Assembly (NCBI GenBank): GCA_003001975.1
Contig: PVUG01000014.1
Coordinates: forward strand, 1-64,000
DNA: 64,000 nucleotides
From: Martelella mediterranea
GTDB taxonomy: Bacteria; Pseudomonadota; Alphaproteobacteria; Rhizobiales; Rhizobiaceae
Direction of reading: 5' to 3'
Shown here: positions 36,023 through 44,542 of the stretch, one piece after another
How the letters are laid out: the number at the start of each line of letters is the position of its first letter
How positions within the stretch are numbered: the stretch's first letter is position 1
Translations under genes and position numbers: made by a program
The notes under the pieces: generated by a model
The model's input: only the letters and a program-made list of their open reading frames with translations
Told to the model about the DNA's origin: nothing
Databases searched by the model: none

Positions 36023-36140
36023 GAATCGGCGCTGCCAGCATTGACTCGTAGTGGCGATTTTGACTCACGCGCCAAGGCTCAAAAAGAATCGCTGTTGAAT
36101 CAATTAGATTCAGAAATGGCTCATTTTTTGAGGCTGATTC
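36023..36140. promoter_or_regulatory. Cluster of seven GANTC (CcrM) methylation sites upstream of dnaA
   Basis: GANTC occurs at 36023, 36043, 36062, 36086, 36097, 36107 and 36136. Chance expectation is about one per 256 bp. The pair at 36097-36111 forms GAATC-AATTA-GATTC. In Caulobacter, dnaA transcription responds to GANTC methylation by CcrM, and CcrM is conserved in this order. The cluster is about 460-580 bp before dnaA. Confidence 0.6.
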
Positions 36141-36311
36141 TGGCCCGAAAAAATAAATTGGCTTGACGCGTTTTGGCGTCGTGATTTCCGGCTGAAAATG
36201 GTTGAAATGTGGCGTACCTTCTGCAACCGATTGATATCACATGAAAAAAGCGGTCATTTTTTTGACATCTGTCTGAAACGCAATCGTCACGAAGGGCAAG
36301 CCTATGAAGAA

Positions 36312-36341
36312 AAACAAAAAACCCGGCACATGGCCGGGTTC
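36312..36341 (-). terminator. Rho-independent terminator of rpsT
   Basis: Read on the minus strand, AACCCGGC pairs with GCCGGGTT (36333-36340 with 36320-36327) and is followed by TTTTTTGTTTT. It lies about 30 bp after the rpsT stop. Confidence 0.9.
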
Positions 36342-36367
36342 TAATATTAGATGATGCTGTTTCGCTG

Positions 36368-36634
36368 TTATGCGGACAGCGTCTTCACGCGCTGGGTCAG
36401 GCGCGAAACTTTCCGCGAGGCCGTGTTGCGGTGCAGGACACCCTTGCTGGCGGCGCGTGCGATTTCCGGCTCGGCTGCCTTCAGCGCTTCCTTTGCCTGG
36501 TCGACATTGCCGGCTGCGAGCGCCTCTTCAACCTTGCGGACGAAGCCGCGAACACGCGAGCGGCGGGACTTGTTGATGGCGGTACGGCGGGCCATTTTGC
36601 GCGTCGCCTTTTTCGCCGAAGTTGTATTGGCCAT
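36368..36634 (-). CDS. rpsT: 30S ribosomal protein S20
   Basis: 88 residues. It is a primary 16S rRNA-binding protein of the small subunit. The sequence is typical throughout: [38 protein letters not shown], then [39 protein letters not shown] in outline. It is monocistronic with a strong terminator. It is located between the dnaA leader and ldhA, as commonly seen near dnaA in this order. The upstream gap 36635-36947 (313 bp) shows no other gene and presumably holds its promoter. Confidence 0.98.
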   Translation of the reverse strand: MANTTSAKKATRKMARRTAINKSRRSRVRGFVRKVEEALAAGNVDQAKEALKAAEPEIARAASKGVLHRNTASRKVSRLTQRVKTLSA

Positions 36635-36947
36635 TTAAAGTCTCTCTTCGAATTTGGTCGCAAGCTCCGACATCGGCGGCGCGCCGTAAGGCTCAGATCG
36701 CTTTTTTGCCGGAAGCAATTGATGAAGCTGTCATCAGCTTTCAACTCTGTGGGCGGGCATATAAAGGCAAACGGACTGTCCGTCAATGTACAATTGTTGA
36801 AAAGTCCCGCCGAAAACCGCGTATACCCGTGCTACACGGCGCATTGCGACGTGTCGCGCCATTGCCATTATGCCGGCGCGTTCTAGAATTCAAGTCGGAG
36901 ATAATGTCATCCGGCGCCTGTTCCGGCCGGCGCCAGCACAACGGGTA

Positions 36948-37946
36948 ATGAATATGCGTGTCACAGTCTTTTCGGCAAAACCCTATGACGAGGAATTCCT
37001 GAAGGCCGCCAATGAGGGGCGCCACGATCTGATCTTCACCGAGGCGGCACTGCATGCGCCGACGGCGAAGATTGCGGCCGGCACCAAGGCGGTCTGCGCC
37101 TTTGTCAACGACGATCTCGGCGCTTCGACACTGTCGGAGCTGAAAAAGGCCGGAGTGAAACTCGTGGCGCTTCGATGTGCCGGCTTCAACCGGCTCGACC
37201 TGACGGCGGCGGATCATCTTCATATGGCCACCGCCCGTGTGCCGTCTTATTCGCCCTATGCCATTGCCGAACATACGCTGGCGCTGGTGATGACGCTGAA
37301 CCGCAAGATTCACCGCGCCTATAACCGGGTGCGCGAGGGCAATTTCGCCTTGAACGGGCTTCTCGGTTTCGATCTGCATGGCAAGACGGTCGGGGTGGTC
37401 GGTACCGGGGGGATAGGCCGCAATGTGATGCGCGCTTTCAGCGGATTCGGCTGCGAGATTCTTGCCTTCGATCCCTATCCCAACGAGGAGGCCGTGGCGC
37501 TCGGTGCGCGGTATGTGGACAAGGACGAGCTTCTCGAGCGCTCCGAAATCATTACGCTGCACTGCCCGCTGACACCGGAAACCCGGCATTTCATCGATGA
37601 GGCGGCGATCAGCGCCATGCAGCGCTGCCGTATGCTGGTCAACACCAGCCGCGGCGGGGTCGTCGATACGCTTGCCGTCATCGACGGGCTGAAGTCGGGG
37701 AAAATCGGCGCGCTGGCGCTGGATGTCTATGAAGAAGAGGAAGACCTGTTTTTCCGCGACCTGTCCTCGACCGTGATCCGCGACGATATTTTTGCCCGGC
37801 TGCTGACATTTCCCAATGTGCTGATCACCGGTCACCAGGGGTTCTTCACCGAGGAGGCTCTTTATAATATCGCCCACACCACCATCGCCAATATCACCGC
37901 CTTTGAGGAAAAGGGCACGGCGCTCCATCCGATCGAGCGGCGCTGA
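36948..37946 (+). CDS. ldhA: D-lactate dehydrogenase (LdhA-type 2-hydroxyacid dehydrogenase)
   Basis: 332 residues. It reduces pyruvate to D-lactate with NADH. It is close to fermentative LdhA along its length: VTVFSAKPYDEEFL, KAVCAFVNDDLG, LVALRCAGFNRLDL, AEHTLALVMTLNRKIHRAYNRVREGNF, the NAD loop GVVGTGGIGRNV, the active Arg in VNTSRGGVVDT, and GHQGFFTEEAL with the catalytic His. The second ATG (36954) is an equally possible start; 36870 would add an unlike extension. It occupies a position between rpsT and mutM where relatives often have an enoyl-CoA hydratase. Confidence 0.92.
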   Translation: MNMRVTVFSAKPYDEEFLKAANEGRHDLIFTEAALHAPTAKIAAGTKAVCAFVNDDLGASTLSELKKAGVKLVALRCAGFNRLDLTAADHLHMATARVPSYSPYAIAEHTLALVMTLNRKIHRAYNRVREGNFALNGLLGFDLHGKTVGVVGTGGIGRNVMRAFSGFGCEILAFDPYPNEEAVALGARYVDKDELLERSEIITLHCPLTPETRHFIDEAAISAMQRCRMLVNTSRGGVVDTLAVIDGLKSGKIGALALDVYEEEEDLFFRDLSSTVIRDDIFARLLTFPNVLITGHQGFFTEEALYNIAHTTIANITAFEEKGTALHPIERR

Positions 37947-37952
37947 GCGTCG

Positions 37953-38843
37953 TTAGCCTTTCTGGCAGGCCGGGCAATAGAAGGTCGAGCGGCCGGACTG
38001 GACGGCACGGGCTATCGTGCCGTTGCAGTCTTCATGCGGGCAAGGCGCGCCGGTGCGGTCGTAGACGGAAAAGGAATGCTGGAAATAGCCCAGCGTTCCG
38101 TCGGTCTTGCGGTGGTCGCGCAATGTCGAGCCGCCGGCCTCGATCGCCTCGGCGATCACGTCGCGGATGGCCGGCACAAGCCGTTTCAGCCCTTCGCGCG
38201 GTTTGCCCGACGGCGTGACGAGATGACCGGCGGCGCGAAACGGCGAAAGCCGCGCCCGCCACAGCGCCTCACAGACATAGATATTGCCGAGGCCGGCAAT
38301 ATTGCGCTGATCGAGCAGGGCGGATTTGATCGCCTGGGATTTGCCGGCAAAACGGCGGGCGAGAAAGTCTGCATCGAGACTGTTGCCGGTCGGTTCCGGC
38401 CCGAGGCCGGCAAAGCTCGGATCGGCTTCGAGCATGGTTTTGGGGGCCAGTTTGATGAAGCCGAAGCGGCGCGGGTCATTATAGATAATGCGCCGTGGCG
38501 GTAATCCACCCAGCTGGAACACCACATGATCATGCAGCGTGTTGACATTGCGGGGCGTGTGAAACCGGCCCGGCACGTGTTCCTCGTCATGCTCTTCGAC
38601 CCGGTAGGACCCCGACATGCCGAGATGGGCAATGATCGTCATGTCGTTGTCGAGGTCGATCAGCAGATATTTCGCGCGCCGTCCAAGGGCGATGATCGTC
38701 CTGTTTTCCACAGTCTCGACAAGGTTTTCGGGGAAGGGAAAGCGCAGGTCTGCGCGGTTCAGCACAAGCTTTTCGATCCGGCGGCCCTCCATGGCAGGCG
38801 CCAGTCCGCGGCGGACGGTTTCGACTTCGGGCAGTTCCGGCAT
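37953..38843 (-). CDS. mutM: Formamidopyrimidine-DNA glycosylase (Fpg/MutM)
   Basis: 296 residues. It is a base-excision repair glycosylase/AP lyase for 8-oxoguanine. The catalytic N-terminus is [14 protein letters not shown] (Pro2 and Glu3 after Met). Also present are [27 protein letters not shown]-like [10 protein letters not shown] and [26 protein letters not shown]. The C-terminal zinc finger has Cys ligands in CPHEDC and FYCPACQKG, with a C-x4-C first half as is common in alphaproteobacteria. It is divergent from ubiE. Confidence 0.96.
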   Translation of the reverse strand: MPELPEVETVRRGLAPAMEGRRIEKLVLNRADLRFPFPENLVETVENRTIIALGRRAKYLLIDLDNDMTIIAHLGMSGSYRVEEHDEEHVPGRFHTPRNVNTLHDHVVFQLGGLPPRRIIYNDPRRFGFIKLAPKTMLEADPSFAGLGPEPTGNSLDADFLARRFAGKSQAIKSALLDQRNIAGLGNIYVCEALWRARLSPFRAAGHLVTPSGKPREGLKRLVPAIRDVIAEAIEAGGSTLRDHRKTDGTLGYFQHSFSVYDRTGAPCPHEDCNGTIARAVQSGRSTFYCPACQKG

Positions 38844-38983
38844 GTTATTTTAAGCCTTTGGCGTTTCGCTTTTTTCCGTTTCGGTTTATAGCCGCACTGT
38901 CGGCAGGCGGCAGCAATAGCGCAAGGTTTCAGGTTTCGCTATGGTCGCCTGAAATTTCAATCGGGTAACAGATAGGTGCGAAC

Positions 38984-39760
38984 ATGGCGCAAAGCCGGAC
39001 CGGTTCGAACGGCGGTATGGAAACCTCCTTCGGCTTCAAGGATGTCGCCGACGGTGAAAAGCAGCCGCTCGTCAACGACGTGTTTCACAAGGTCGCCAAG
39101 CGCTACGACATCATGAACGACCTGATGTCGATGGGCCTGCATCGCGCCTGGAAAGACGGCGTGGTGAGCGCGCTCAACCCACCGCCGGACCCGGATTATC
39201 GCGTGCTCGACGTTGCCGGCGGCACCGGCGATATCGCCTTCCGCATCGTCAAGGCATCGCGCGGCATGGCCAAAGCGACCGTGCTCGACATCAACGGCTC
39301 GATGCTCACCGTTGGCGAGGAGCGGGCGAAGAAGAAGGGGATTTCCGACAATCTCACCTTTGTTGAAGCCAATGCCGAGGACCTGCCCTTCGATGACAAG
39401 AGCTTTGACGCCTATACGATCGCTTTCGGCATTCGCAATGTGCCGCATATCGACAAGGCGCTGTCGGAGGCCTACCGCGTTCTGAAGCGGGGCGGGCGGC
39501 TTCTGGTGCTGGAATTTTCCGAGGTCGAGGCCCCGATCCTCGACAAGGTTTACGATCTCTGGTCCTTCCATGCCATTCCGGTGGTCGGCAAGGTGGCTGC
39601 GGGCGACGGTGAACCCTATCGCTATCTGGTCGAATCGATCCGCAAATTCCCGAGCCAGCAGGATTTTGCTTCCATGATCGAGCGCGCCGGTTTCTCGCGC
39701 GTCAAATTCACCAATTATTCGGGCGGCATTGCCGCACTTCATTCAGGCTGGAAGCTTTAG
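38984..39760 (+). CDS. ubiE: Ubiquinone/menaquinone biosynthesis C-methyltransferase UbiE
   Basis: 258 residues. It is the SAM-dependent C-methylation step of quinone synthesis. It contains [29 protein letters not shown], the SAM site [61 protein letters not shown] and the closing [17 protein letters not shown], all UbiE signatures. ubiB follows after 9 bp, so they form an operon. Confidence 0.96.
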   Translation: MAQSRTGSNGGMETSFGFKDVADGEKQPLVNDVFHKVAKRYDIMNDLMSMGLHRAWKDGVVSALNPPPDPDYRVLDVAGGTGDIAFRIVKASRGMAKATVLDINGSMLTVGEERAKKKGISDNLTFVEANAEDLPFDDKSFDAYTIAFGIRNVPHIDKALSEAYRVLKRGGRLLVLEFSEVEAPILDKVYDLWSFHAIPVVGKVAAGDGEPYRYLVESIRKFPSQQDFASMIERAGFSRVKFTNYSGGIAALHSGWKL

Positions 39761-39769
39761 GCACGGCTC

Positions 39770-41362
39770 ATGAGCGCGTTTCGATCCTATTTCAATCTCC
39801 TCGGCGTGGGCTGGGTGCTCGCCCGCGAAGGCGTGATCAATGCGCTTCCGTCGGACGGGCTGCCGGCTTATGTGCGGCTGGTCAAGGCGCTGCTCGTGCC
39901 CTTTGCCCGACCAAGCGCGCGCAAGAAGGACCGCTCGGACCGGCTCGGCAAGGCGATTTCGCGGCTTGGCCCCTCCTATGTGAAGATGGGCCAGTTTCTG
40001 GCAACCCGGCCCGATGTGGTCGGCGATGGCTTCGCCAACGATCTGGCGCAGTTGCAGGACCGGATGCCGTTCTTCTCGGTCGAGGCCTCGAAAGCCACCA
40101 TCCGCAATTCCCTCGGCCGCCCGGTGGATGACCTTTACACCGCCTTCGGTGATCCGATTGCCGCCGCCTCGATTGCCCAGGTGCATCCCGCCGAAGTGAC
40201 CGACCGGGAAGGGCGCCGGCAGAAGGTCGCCGTCAAGGTGATCCGCCCCGGCATCCGCCAGCGGTTTCAGGAAGACCTCGGCGCGATGTATCTGGTCTCG
40301 CGCATGCAGGAGCGTTTCGTCCGCTCCAGCCGCCGTCTGCGCCCGGTCGATATCACCCGCACGTTGGAACAGACCACCAGGATCGAGATGGACCTGCGCC
40401 TTGAGGCCGCAGCCATTTCCGAGATGACGGAAAACACCGCCGACGATCCGGGGTTCCGCCTGCCGAAAGTGGACTGGGAGCGCACCGGCCGCGACGTCGT
40501 CACCATGGAATGGATCGACGGCGTCAAGATGTCGGACCTTGAGGGGCTGAAGGCGGCCGGCCACAATCTGGAGGAACTGGCCGTCACCCTGATCCAGTCC
40601 TTCCTGCGCCATACGCTGCGCGACGGCTTCTTTCATGCCGACATGCACCCCGGCAATCTGTTCGTCGACAATGACGGCATGATTGTCGCCGTCGATATGG
40701 GCATTGTCGGCCGGCTCGGAAAGAAGGAAAAGCGGGTTCTTGCCGAAATCCTCTACGGCTTCATCACCCGCGATTATATGCGCGTTGCCGAAGCGCATTT
40801 CGAGGCAGGCTATGTGCCGGCACATCATAACAAGGCTTCGTTCGCGCAGGCTGTGCGCGCCATCGGTGAGCCGATCCACGGCCAGTCGGCGGAAACCATT
40901 TCGATGGGCAAGCTTCTGACGCTGCTGTTCGAGATCACCGAAATATTCGACATGTCGACCCAGACCCAGCTGATCAACCTGCAGAAGACCATGGTGGTGG
41001 TGGAGGGCGTGTCACGCATGCTCGATCCGCATTTCAACATGTGGAAGGCCTCTGAACCGGTGGTCGGCAAGTGGATCGAGGACAATCTCGGGCCGAAGCG
41101 CGTGCTCTCCGATATGCGCGATGGTTTTCACGCGGCGTTGAAACTGGCCGAAGCCATACCGGAAATCGCCGACAAGACGGAGAAATTCCACAACGAGGTC
41201 ATCGCCATGAGCGAGAAGGGCCTGCGTTTCGACGAAAGCACCGCCGAGGCGATTGGTAAGGCGGAGGCGCGGCATACGCGTTCGGGCCGGGTCGCGCTGT
41301 GGCTGATTGCGCTGGTGATGATCTATCTGGCTGGCGTGGCGTCGTTCATGTGGCTGGGGTAG
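39770..41362 (+). CDS. ubiB: Ubiquinone biosynthesis kinase-like protein UbiB
   Basis: 530 residues. It is a membrane-anchored atypical kinase/ATPase needed for ubiquinone synthesis. UbiB features are the KxGQ motif in LGPSYVKMGQFLATRPD, the Ala-rich loop DPIAAASIAQVHPAEV, VAVKVIRPG, and HADMHPGNLFVDNDGMIVAVDMGIVGRL with the metal-binding Asp. The C-terminus is a hydrophobic anchor (GRVALWLIALVMIYLAGVASFMWLG). In relatives coaBC usually follows; here a repeat pair and an rsmB-like gene follow instead. Confidence 0.95.
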   Translation: MSAFRSYFNLLGVGWVLAREGVINALPSDGLPAYVRLVKALLVPFARPSARKKDRSDRLGKAISRLGPSYVKMGQFLATRPDVVGDGFANDLAQLQDRMPFFSVEASKATIRNSLGRPVDDLYTAFGDPIAAASIAQVHPAEVTDREGRRQKVAVKVIRPGIRQRFQEDLGAMYLVSRMQERFVRSSRRLRPVDITRTLEQTTRIEMDLRLEAAAISEMTENTADDPGFRLPKVDWERTGRDVVTMEWIDGVKMSDLEGLKAAGHNLEELAVTLIQSFLRHTLRDGFFHADMHPGNLFVDNDGMIVAVDMGIVGRLGKKEKRVLAEILYGFITRDYMRVAEAHFEAGYVPAHHNKASFAQAVRAIGEPIHGQSAETISMGKLLTLLFEITEIFDMSTQTQLINLQKTMVVVEGVSRMLDPHFNMWKASEPVVGKWIEDNLGPKRVLSDMRDGFHAALKLAEAIPEIADKTEKFHNEVIAMSEKGLRFDESTAEAIGKAEARHTRSGRVALWLIALVMIYLAGVASFMWLG

Positions 41363-41425
41363 GGCGCAATGACCGCAATTTCTCTGAGAGAGTTGCATTG
41401 CCATCGCCGTTTTCCTCTCTCACAG

Positions 41426-41456
41426 GCGTCATCCTCGGGCTTGACCCGAGGATCCA
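41426..41456 (+). repeat. Palindromic intergenic repeat, copy 7 (forward)
   Basis: The core is at 41431-41453 with GCGTC and CCA flanks. It is paired with copy 8, about 85 bp away, in the gap between ubiB and the rsmB-like gene (41363-41670), which has no gene. Confidence 0.9.
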
Positions 41457-41540
41457 ATCCCGTTGCAACACGAGCGGAGATGCGGGCTGAACGGCAGAGC
41501 GCGAACAAACCAGCGCCATCCTTGTGGCAGTCGTGGATAG

Positions 41541-41568
41541 ATCCTCGGGTCAAGCCCGAGAATGACGC
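41541..41568 (+). repeat. Palindromic intergenic repeat, copy 8 (reverse, one mismatch)
   Basis: The core at 41541-41563 carries one change in the right arm (CCCGAGAAT), followed by GACGC. It is the partner of copy 7 in a forward-reverse pair. Confidence 0.85.
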
Positions 41569-41670
41569 AAGTGGGGACGAGTGGGAGACCGCTTCGAACC
41601 TGTCGCGTGCAGCCAATGCTGACCGTTGCTGTCGGTGGCATTTCCCCTCTTATTCCATGGAGCAAAGCTG

Positions 41671-42966
41671 ATGCGCATCGGCGGGCGCCTTGCAGGCGCA
41701 ATTGAGATTCTGGCAGACGTTGAAGAGCGGCGGCGGCCGATTGCCAGTGCGCTGAAGGACTGGGGCACGGCACATCGGTTTGCCGGTTCCGGCGACCGCG
41801 CGGCCATCGGCAACATTGTCTATGACGCGCTGCGGCTGAAGCTCTCCCATGCCTTCATGATGGATGATGACAGCCCGGCCGCACGTGCCCATGCGGTGCT
41901 GTTTCGCCAGTGGGGGATTGCGCCGGAAGCGCTTGCCGAACGGCTGGACGGCGACAGGTTCGCGCCGGAGCCTTTGCCCGAAGCCTCTCTTGCGGCCTTT
42001 GCCAGCCGTGATCTTGCCGACGCGCCGGACGCGGTTCGCGGTGATCTTCCGGAATGGATATTGCCGTCGTTCCGGGAGAATTTTGCCGAAAACTGGCTTG
42101 GAGAGGCCGAGGCGCTGAACCTGCGCCCGCCGCTGGATCTGCGCGTCAACACGCTGAAGGCCAAGCGGGAGAAGGTGCTGAAAGCGCTCAGCCGTTCAGG
42201 GGCGGCGGCTGGTGCAATCGCACCGGAGGCTATCCGCATTCCGCCGGGAAGCGGACCGGACAGGCTGCCCAATGTTACCGCCGAACTGTCCTTTCAGAAG
42301 GGCTGGTTCGAGGTTCAGGATCAGGGATCGCAGATCGTTGCCAAACTGGTCGGGGCGAAGGCCGGCGATCAGGTGCTCGATTTCTGTGCCGGCGGCGGCG
42401 GCAAGACGCTGGCGCTTGCAGCCGCGATGGACAATGCCGGGCAGGTCCATGCCTATGATGCCGACCGCACGCGGCTTGCGCCGATTATCGAGCGGCTGAA
42501 ACGGGCCGGCACGCGCAATGTTCAGGTGCATGATGCGCTTGAGGGGCTTTCCGGGCTTGAAGAGCGCTTCGACCGCGTTCTGGTTGATGCGCCGTGCACG
42601 GGGACCGGCACATGGCGGCGGCGGCCGGATATCAAATGGCGGCTTTCGGAAAAGAACCTGGAAGAGCGCATGGCCCAGCAGGCCGAGGTGCTGGCGGAAG
42701 CCTCGCGGTTCGTCAAACCGGGCGGGCAGCTCGTCTATGTGACATGCTCGCTTCTGCCGGAGGAAAACCAGAATCAGATCGCCGGTTTTCTGGCCAGCGA
42801 CGCCGGCAGCGCATTCGAACCTGTCGATATGGAAACGATGTGGTCCACGACCTTTCCCGGTATCGAAGCCAGACCGTATTTTCCCGCCCGCGGCGCTGTC
42901 ACGCTGACACCTGCTGCAACCGGAACCGATGGTTTCTTTTGCGCAATACTGGATCGTAAGGCTTAA
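41671..42966 (+). CDS. RNA (cytosine-5) methyltransferase, RsmB/NOP2 family
   Basis: 431 residues. It probably methylates a cytosine in 16S rRNA. It has an N-terminal NusB-like helical region (ADVEERRRPIASALKDWGTAHRFAGSGDRAAIGNIVYDALR) and then the methyltransferase domain: LRVNTLKAKREKVL, FEVQDQGSQIVAKL, SAM site VLDFCAGGGGKTLALAAAM, the catalytic Cys pair in VDAPCTGTGTWRRRPDIKW and VTCSLLPEENQNQI. The ATG at 41671 (MRIGGRLAG) is preferred to an upstream frame start at 41626. It is downstream of ubiB and the repeat pair. Confidence 0.92.
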   Translation: MRIGGRLAGAIEILADVEERRRPIASALKDWGTAHRFAGSGDRAAIGNIVYDALRLKLSHAFMMDDDSPAARAHAVLFRQWGIAPEALAERLDGDRFAPEPLPEASLAAFASRDLADAPDAVRGDLPEWILPSFRENFAENWLGEAEALNLRPPLDLRVNTLKAKREKVLKALSRSGAAAGAIAPEAIRIPPGSGPDRLPNVTAELSFQKGWFEVQDQGSQIVAKLVGAKAGDQVLDFCAGGGGKTLALAAAMDNAGQVHAYDADRTRLAPIIERLKRAGTRNVQVHDALEGLSGLEERFDRVLVDAPCTGTGTWRRRPDIKWRLSEKNLEERMAQQAEVLAEASRFVKPGGQLVYVTCSLLPEENQNQIAGFLASDAGSAFEPVDMETMWSTTFPGIEARPYFPARGAVTLTPAATGTDGFFCAILDRKA

Positions 42967-42971
42967 ATTAC

Positions 42972-42993
42972 ATTATTCTTCTGCGACAATAAT
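42972..42993. promoter_or_regulatory. Inverted repeat upstream of the imelysin operon
   Basis: ATTATT (42972-42977) and AATAAT (42988-42993) form a perfect 6-bp inverted repeat with a 10-bp spacer, 125 bp before the imelysin start. The operon is of an iron-related type, so an iron regulator (RirA, Irr or Fur) could act here, but the sequence does not match a consensus I can state with confidence. Confidence 0.3.
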
Positions 42994-43117
42994 CAGGTTA
43001 AACTGGCGTCGTATATTATCTATTTGTGTCGATAACTGGATTGTTTGACACAAGTTTGGTTTTCCTTCATGTAGACCCGATCTATCAAGTGTGAACTCAT
43101 TGAAGGAGAGGGATTTC

Positions 43118-44404
43118 ATGAAACGCACGACCCAACTGCGCCTTGCGCTGTCCGCATTTGCGGCTTCGACCGCATTTGTGGCCATGCCGGCGCTTTCGGC
43201 AGATGTGACCCCGGAGGACGTCGTCAAGCATTATGCCGACGTGGCGCATGCCAAATATCAGGATTCCCTGACGACGGCGAAGGAACTCGACGCGGCAATC
43301 CAGGCCTTTCTCGAAAGCCCGAGCGAAGAAACGCAGGCCGCTGCCAAGGATGCCTGGCTTGCTGCCCGCGTTCCCTATCAGCAGACCGAGGTTTACCGTT
43401 TCGGCAACCCGGCCGTCGATGACTGGGAAGGCAAGGTCAATGCCTGGCCGCTGGACGAGGGACTGATCGACTATGTCGATGCTTCCTACGGTATGGAGAG
43501 CGACGAGAACACGCTTTACACCGCCAATGTCATCGCCAATCCGGAAATCGAGATCAATGGCGAGGCCGTCGATGCGACCGAGATCACGCCGGACCTGCTG
43601 GCCAACACGCTGCATGAGGCCGGCGGGATCGAAGCCAATGTCGCGACCGGTTATCACGCCATCGAATTCCTGCTGTGGGGCCAGGACCTGAATGGCACGG
43701 ATGAAGGCGCGGGCCAGCGCTCCTACACGGATTACCTGACGGGCGATGATTGCACCAACGGCAATTGCGACCGCCGCGCCGCCTATCTTTCGGCTGCATC
43801 CGAACTGCTGATCTCCGATCTGGAAGACATCGTGGCGGCCTGGGAACAGGGTAGCGAAGCTTATGCCTATGTCACCGAGGACCCGACCGTCGGCGTTTCC
43901 GCGATCCTGACGGGCATGGGCTCGCTTTCCTATGGTGAGCTTGCCGGCGAGCGCATGAAGCTTGGCCTTTTGCTGCACGATCCGGAAGAAGAGCATGATT
44001 GCTTTTCCGACAATACCCATGCCTCGCATCTGAACGATGCCATCGGCATCCTGCAGGCCTATACCGGCGATTATGTACGCGTTGACGGCACGGAAATGAG
44101 CGGCGCTTCGGTTTCCGATCTCGTTGCCGCCAATGATCCGGCGCTGGACGAGGAAATCAAGGCAAAGCTGGTCGAAACGGTCGACGCCATGGAAGCCATG
44201 GCGGCGCGTGCGCAGAATGTCGAAGCCTATGACCAGATGATCGGTGAAGGCAATGACGAGGGCAACGCCACCGTTCAGGCCGCAATCGACGGCCTGATTG
44301 CCCAGACCCCGTCGATCGAGCGGGCGATTGCAGCACTGGAGCTTGGCCAGATCGAGCTGGAAGGCTCCGACAGCCTGGACAATCCGGACGCTGTCTTCCA
44401 GTAA
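43118..44404 (+). CDS. Imelysin family (M75-like) periplasmic protein
   Basis: 428 residues. The signal peptide is about residues 1-27 (MKRTTQLRLALSAFAASTAFVAMPALSA). The imelysin fold is seen in VVKHYADVAHAKYQDSLTTAKELDAAIQAFLESPS, WLAARVPYQQTEVYRFGNPAVDDWEG, and the family motif G-x-H-x-x-E as GYHAIEFLLWGQDLNG (Gly, His, Glu all present). Related proteins are IrpA and algal iron-assimilation proteins, and many are iron-regulated and in the periplasm; peptidase activity is doubtful. The ATG at 43118 has a GGAGAGGG site. It heads the imelysin / di-heme / imelysin / DUF1513 operon. Confidence 0.93.
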   Translation: MKRTTQLRLALSAFAASTAFVAMPALSADVTPEDVVKHYADVAHAKYQDSLTTAKELDAAIQAFLESPSEETQAAAKDAWLAARVPYQQTEVYRFGNPAVDDWEGKVNAWPLDEGLIDYVDASYGMESDENTLYTANVIANPEIEINGEAVDATEITPDLLANTLHEAGGIEANVATGYHAIEFLLWGQDLNGTDEGAGQRSYTDYLTGDDCTNGNCDRRAAYLSAASELLISDLEDIVAAWEQGSEAYAYVTEDPTVGVSAILTGMGSLSYGELAGERMKLGLLLHDPEEEHDCFSDNTHASHLNDAIGILQAYTGDYVRVDGTEMSGASVSDLVAANDPALDEEIKAKLVETVDAMEAMAARAQNVEAYDQMIGEGNDEGNATVQAAIDGLIAQTPSIERAIAALELGQIELEGSDSLDNPDAVFQ

Positions 44405-44415
44405 GAACGGATTGA

Positions 44416-44460
44416 GGGCGTTGGTCTCTGTCATTTGAGTGGCCGGGGCCGACGCCCCTT
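44416..44460 (+). other. Hairpin after the first imelysin gene
   Basis: GGGCGTTGG (44416-44424) pairs with CCGACGCCC (44449-44457) at 8 of 9 positions, followed by CCTTT. It may be an mRNA-processing hairpin or partial terminator between the first and second genes. A degenerate half of the palindromic repeat (GCGTCATCCTCGGG) lies just after at 44471-44484. Confidence 0.4.
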
Positions 44461-44542
44461 TGCGAACTCCGCGTCATCCTCGGGGATAACGCGGATGGGC
44501 AGCAGTTTGAACGTATGGAAGGCTGGAGCGGTCGGGGGTGAG

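Larger units (their letters stand above)
35564..36367. other. 804-bp intergenic region between dnaA and rpsT
   Basis: No gene was seen. It holds several dyads: a GCAAGCG/CGCTTGC hairpin (35596-35616), the uninterrupted palindrome GGCC-T6-A6-GGCC (35632-35651), CTCCCGA/TCGGGAG (35933-35951), the GANTC cluster (36023-36140) and the rpsT terminator (36312-36341). No consensus DnaA box (TTATCCACA) was found, and in this order oriC usually lies elsewhere, so it is read as a long regulatory leader of dnaA rather than an origin. Confidence 0.6.

Noticed and set aside
35564-36367. Chromosomal origin next to dnaA
   Set aside because: No DnaA box clusters were seen and the replication origin in this order is usually not at dnaA; dyads and GANTC sites fit regulation better.
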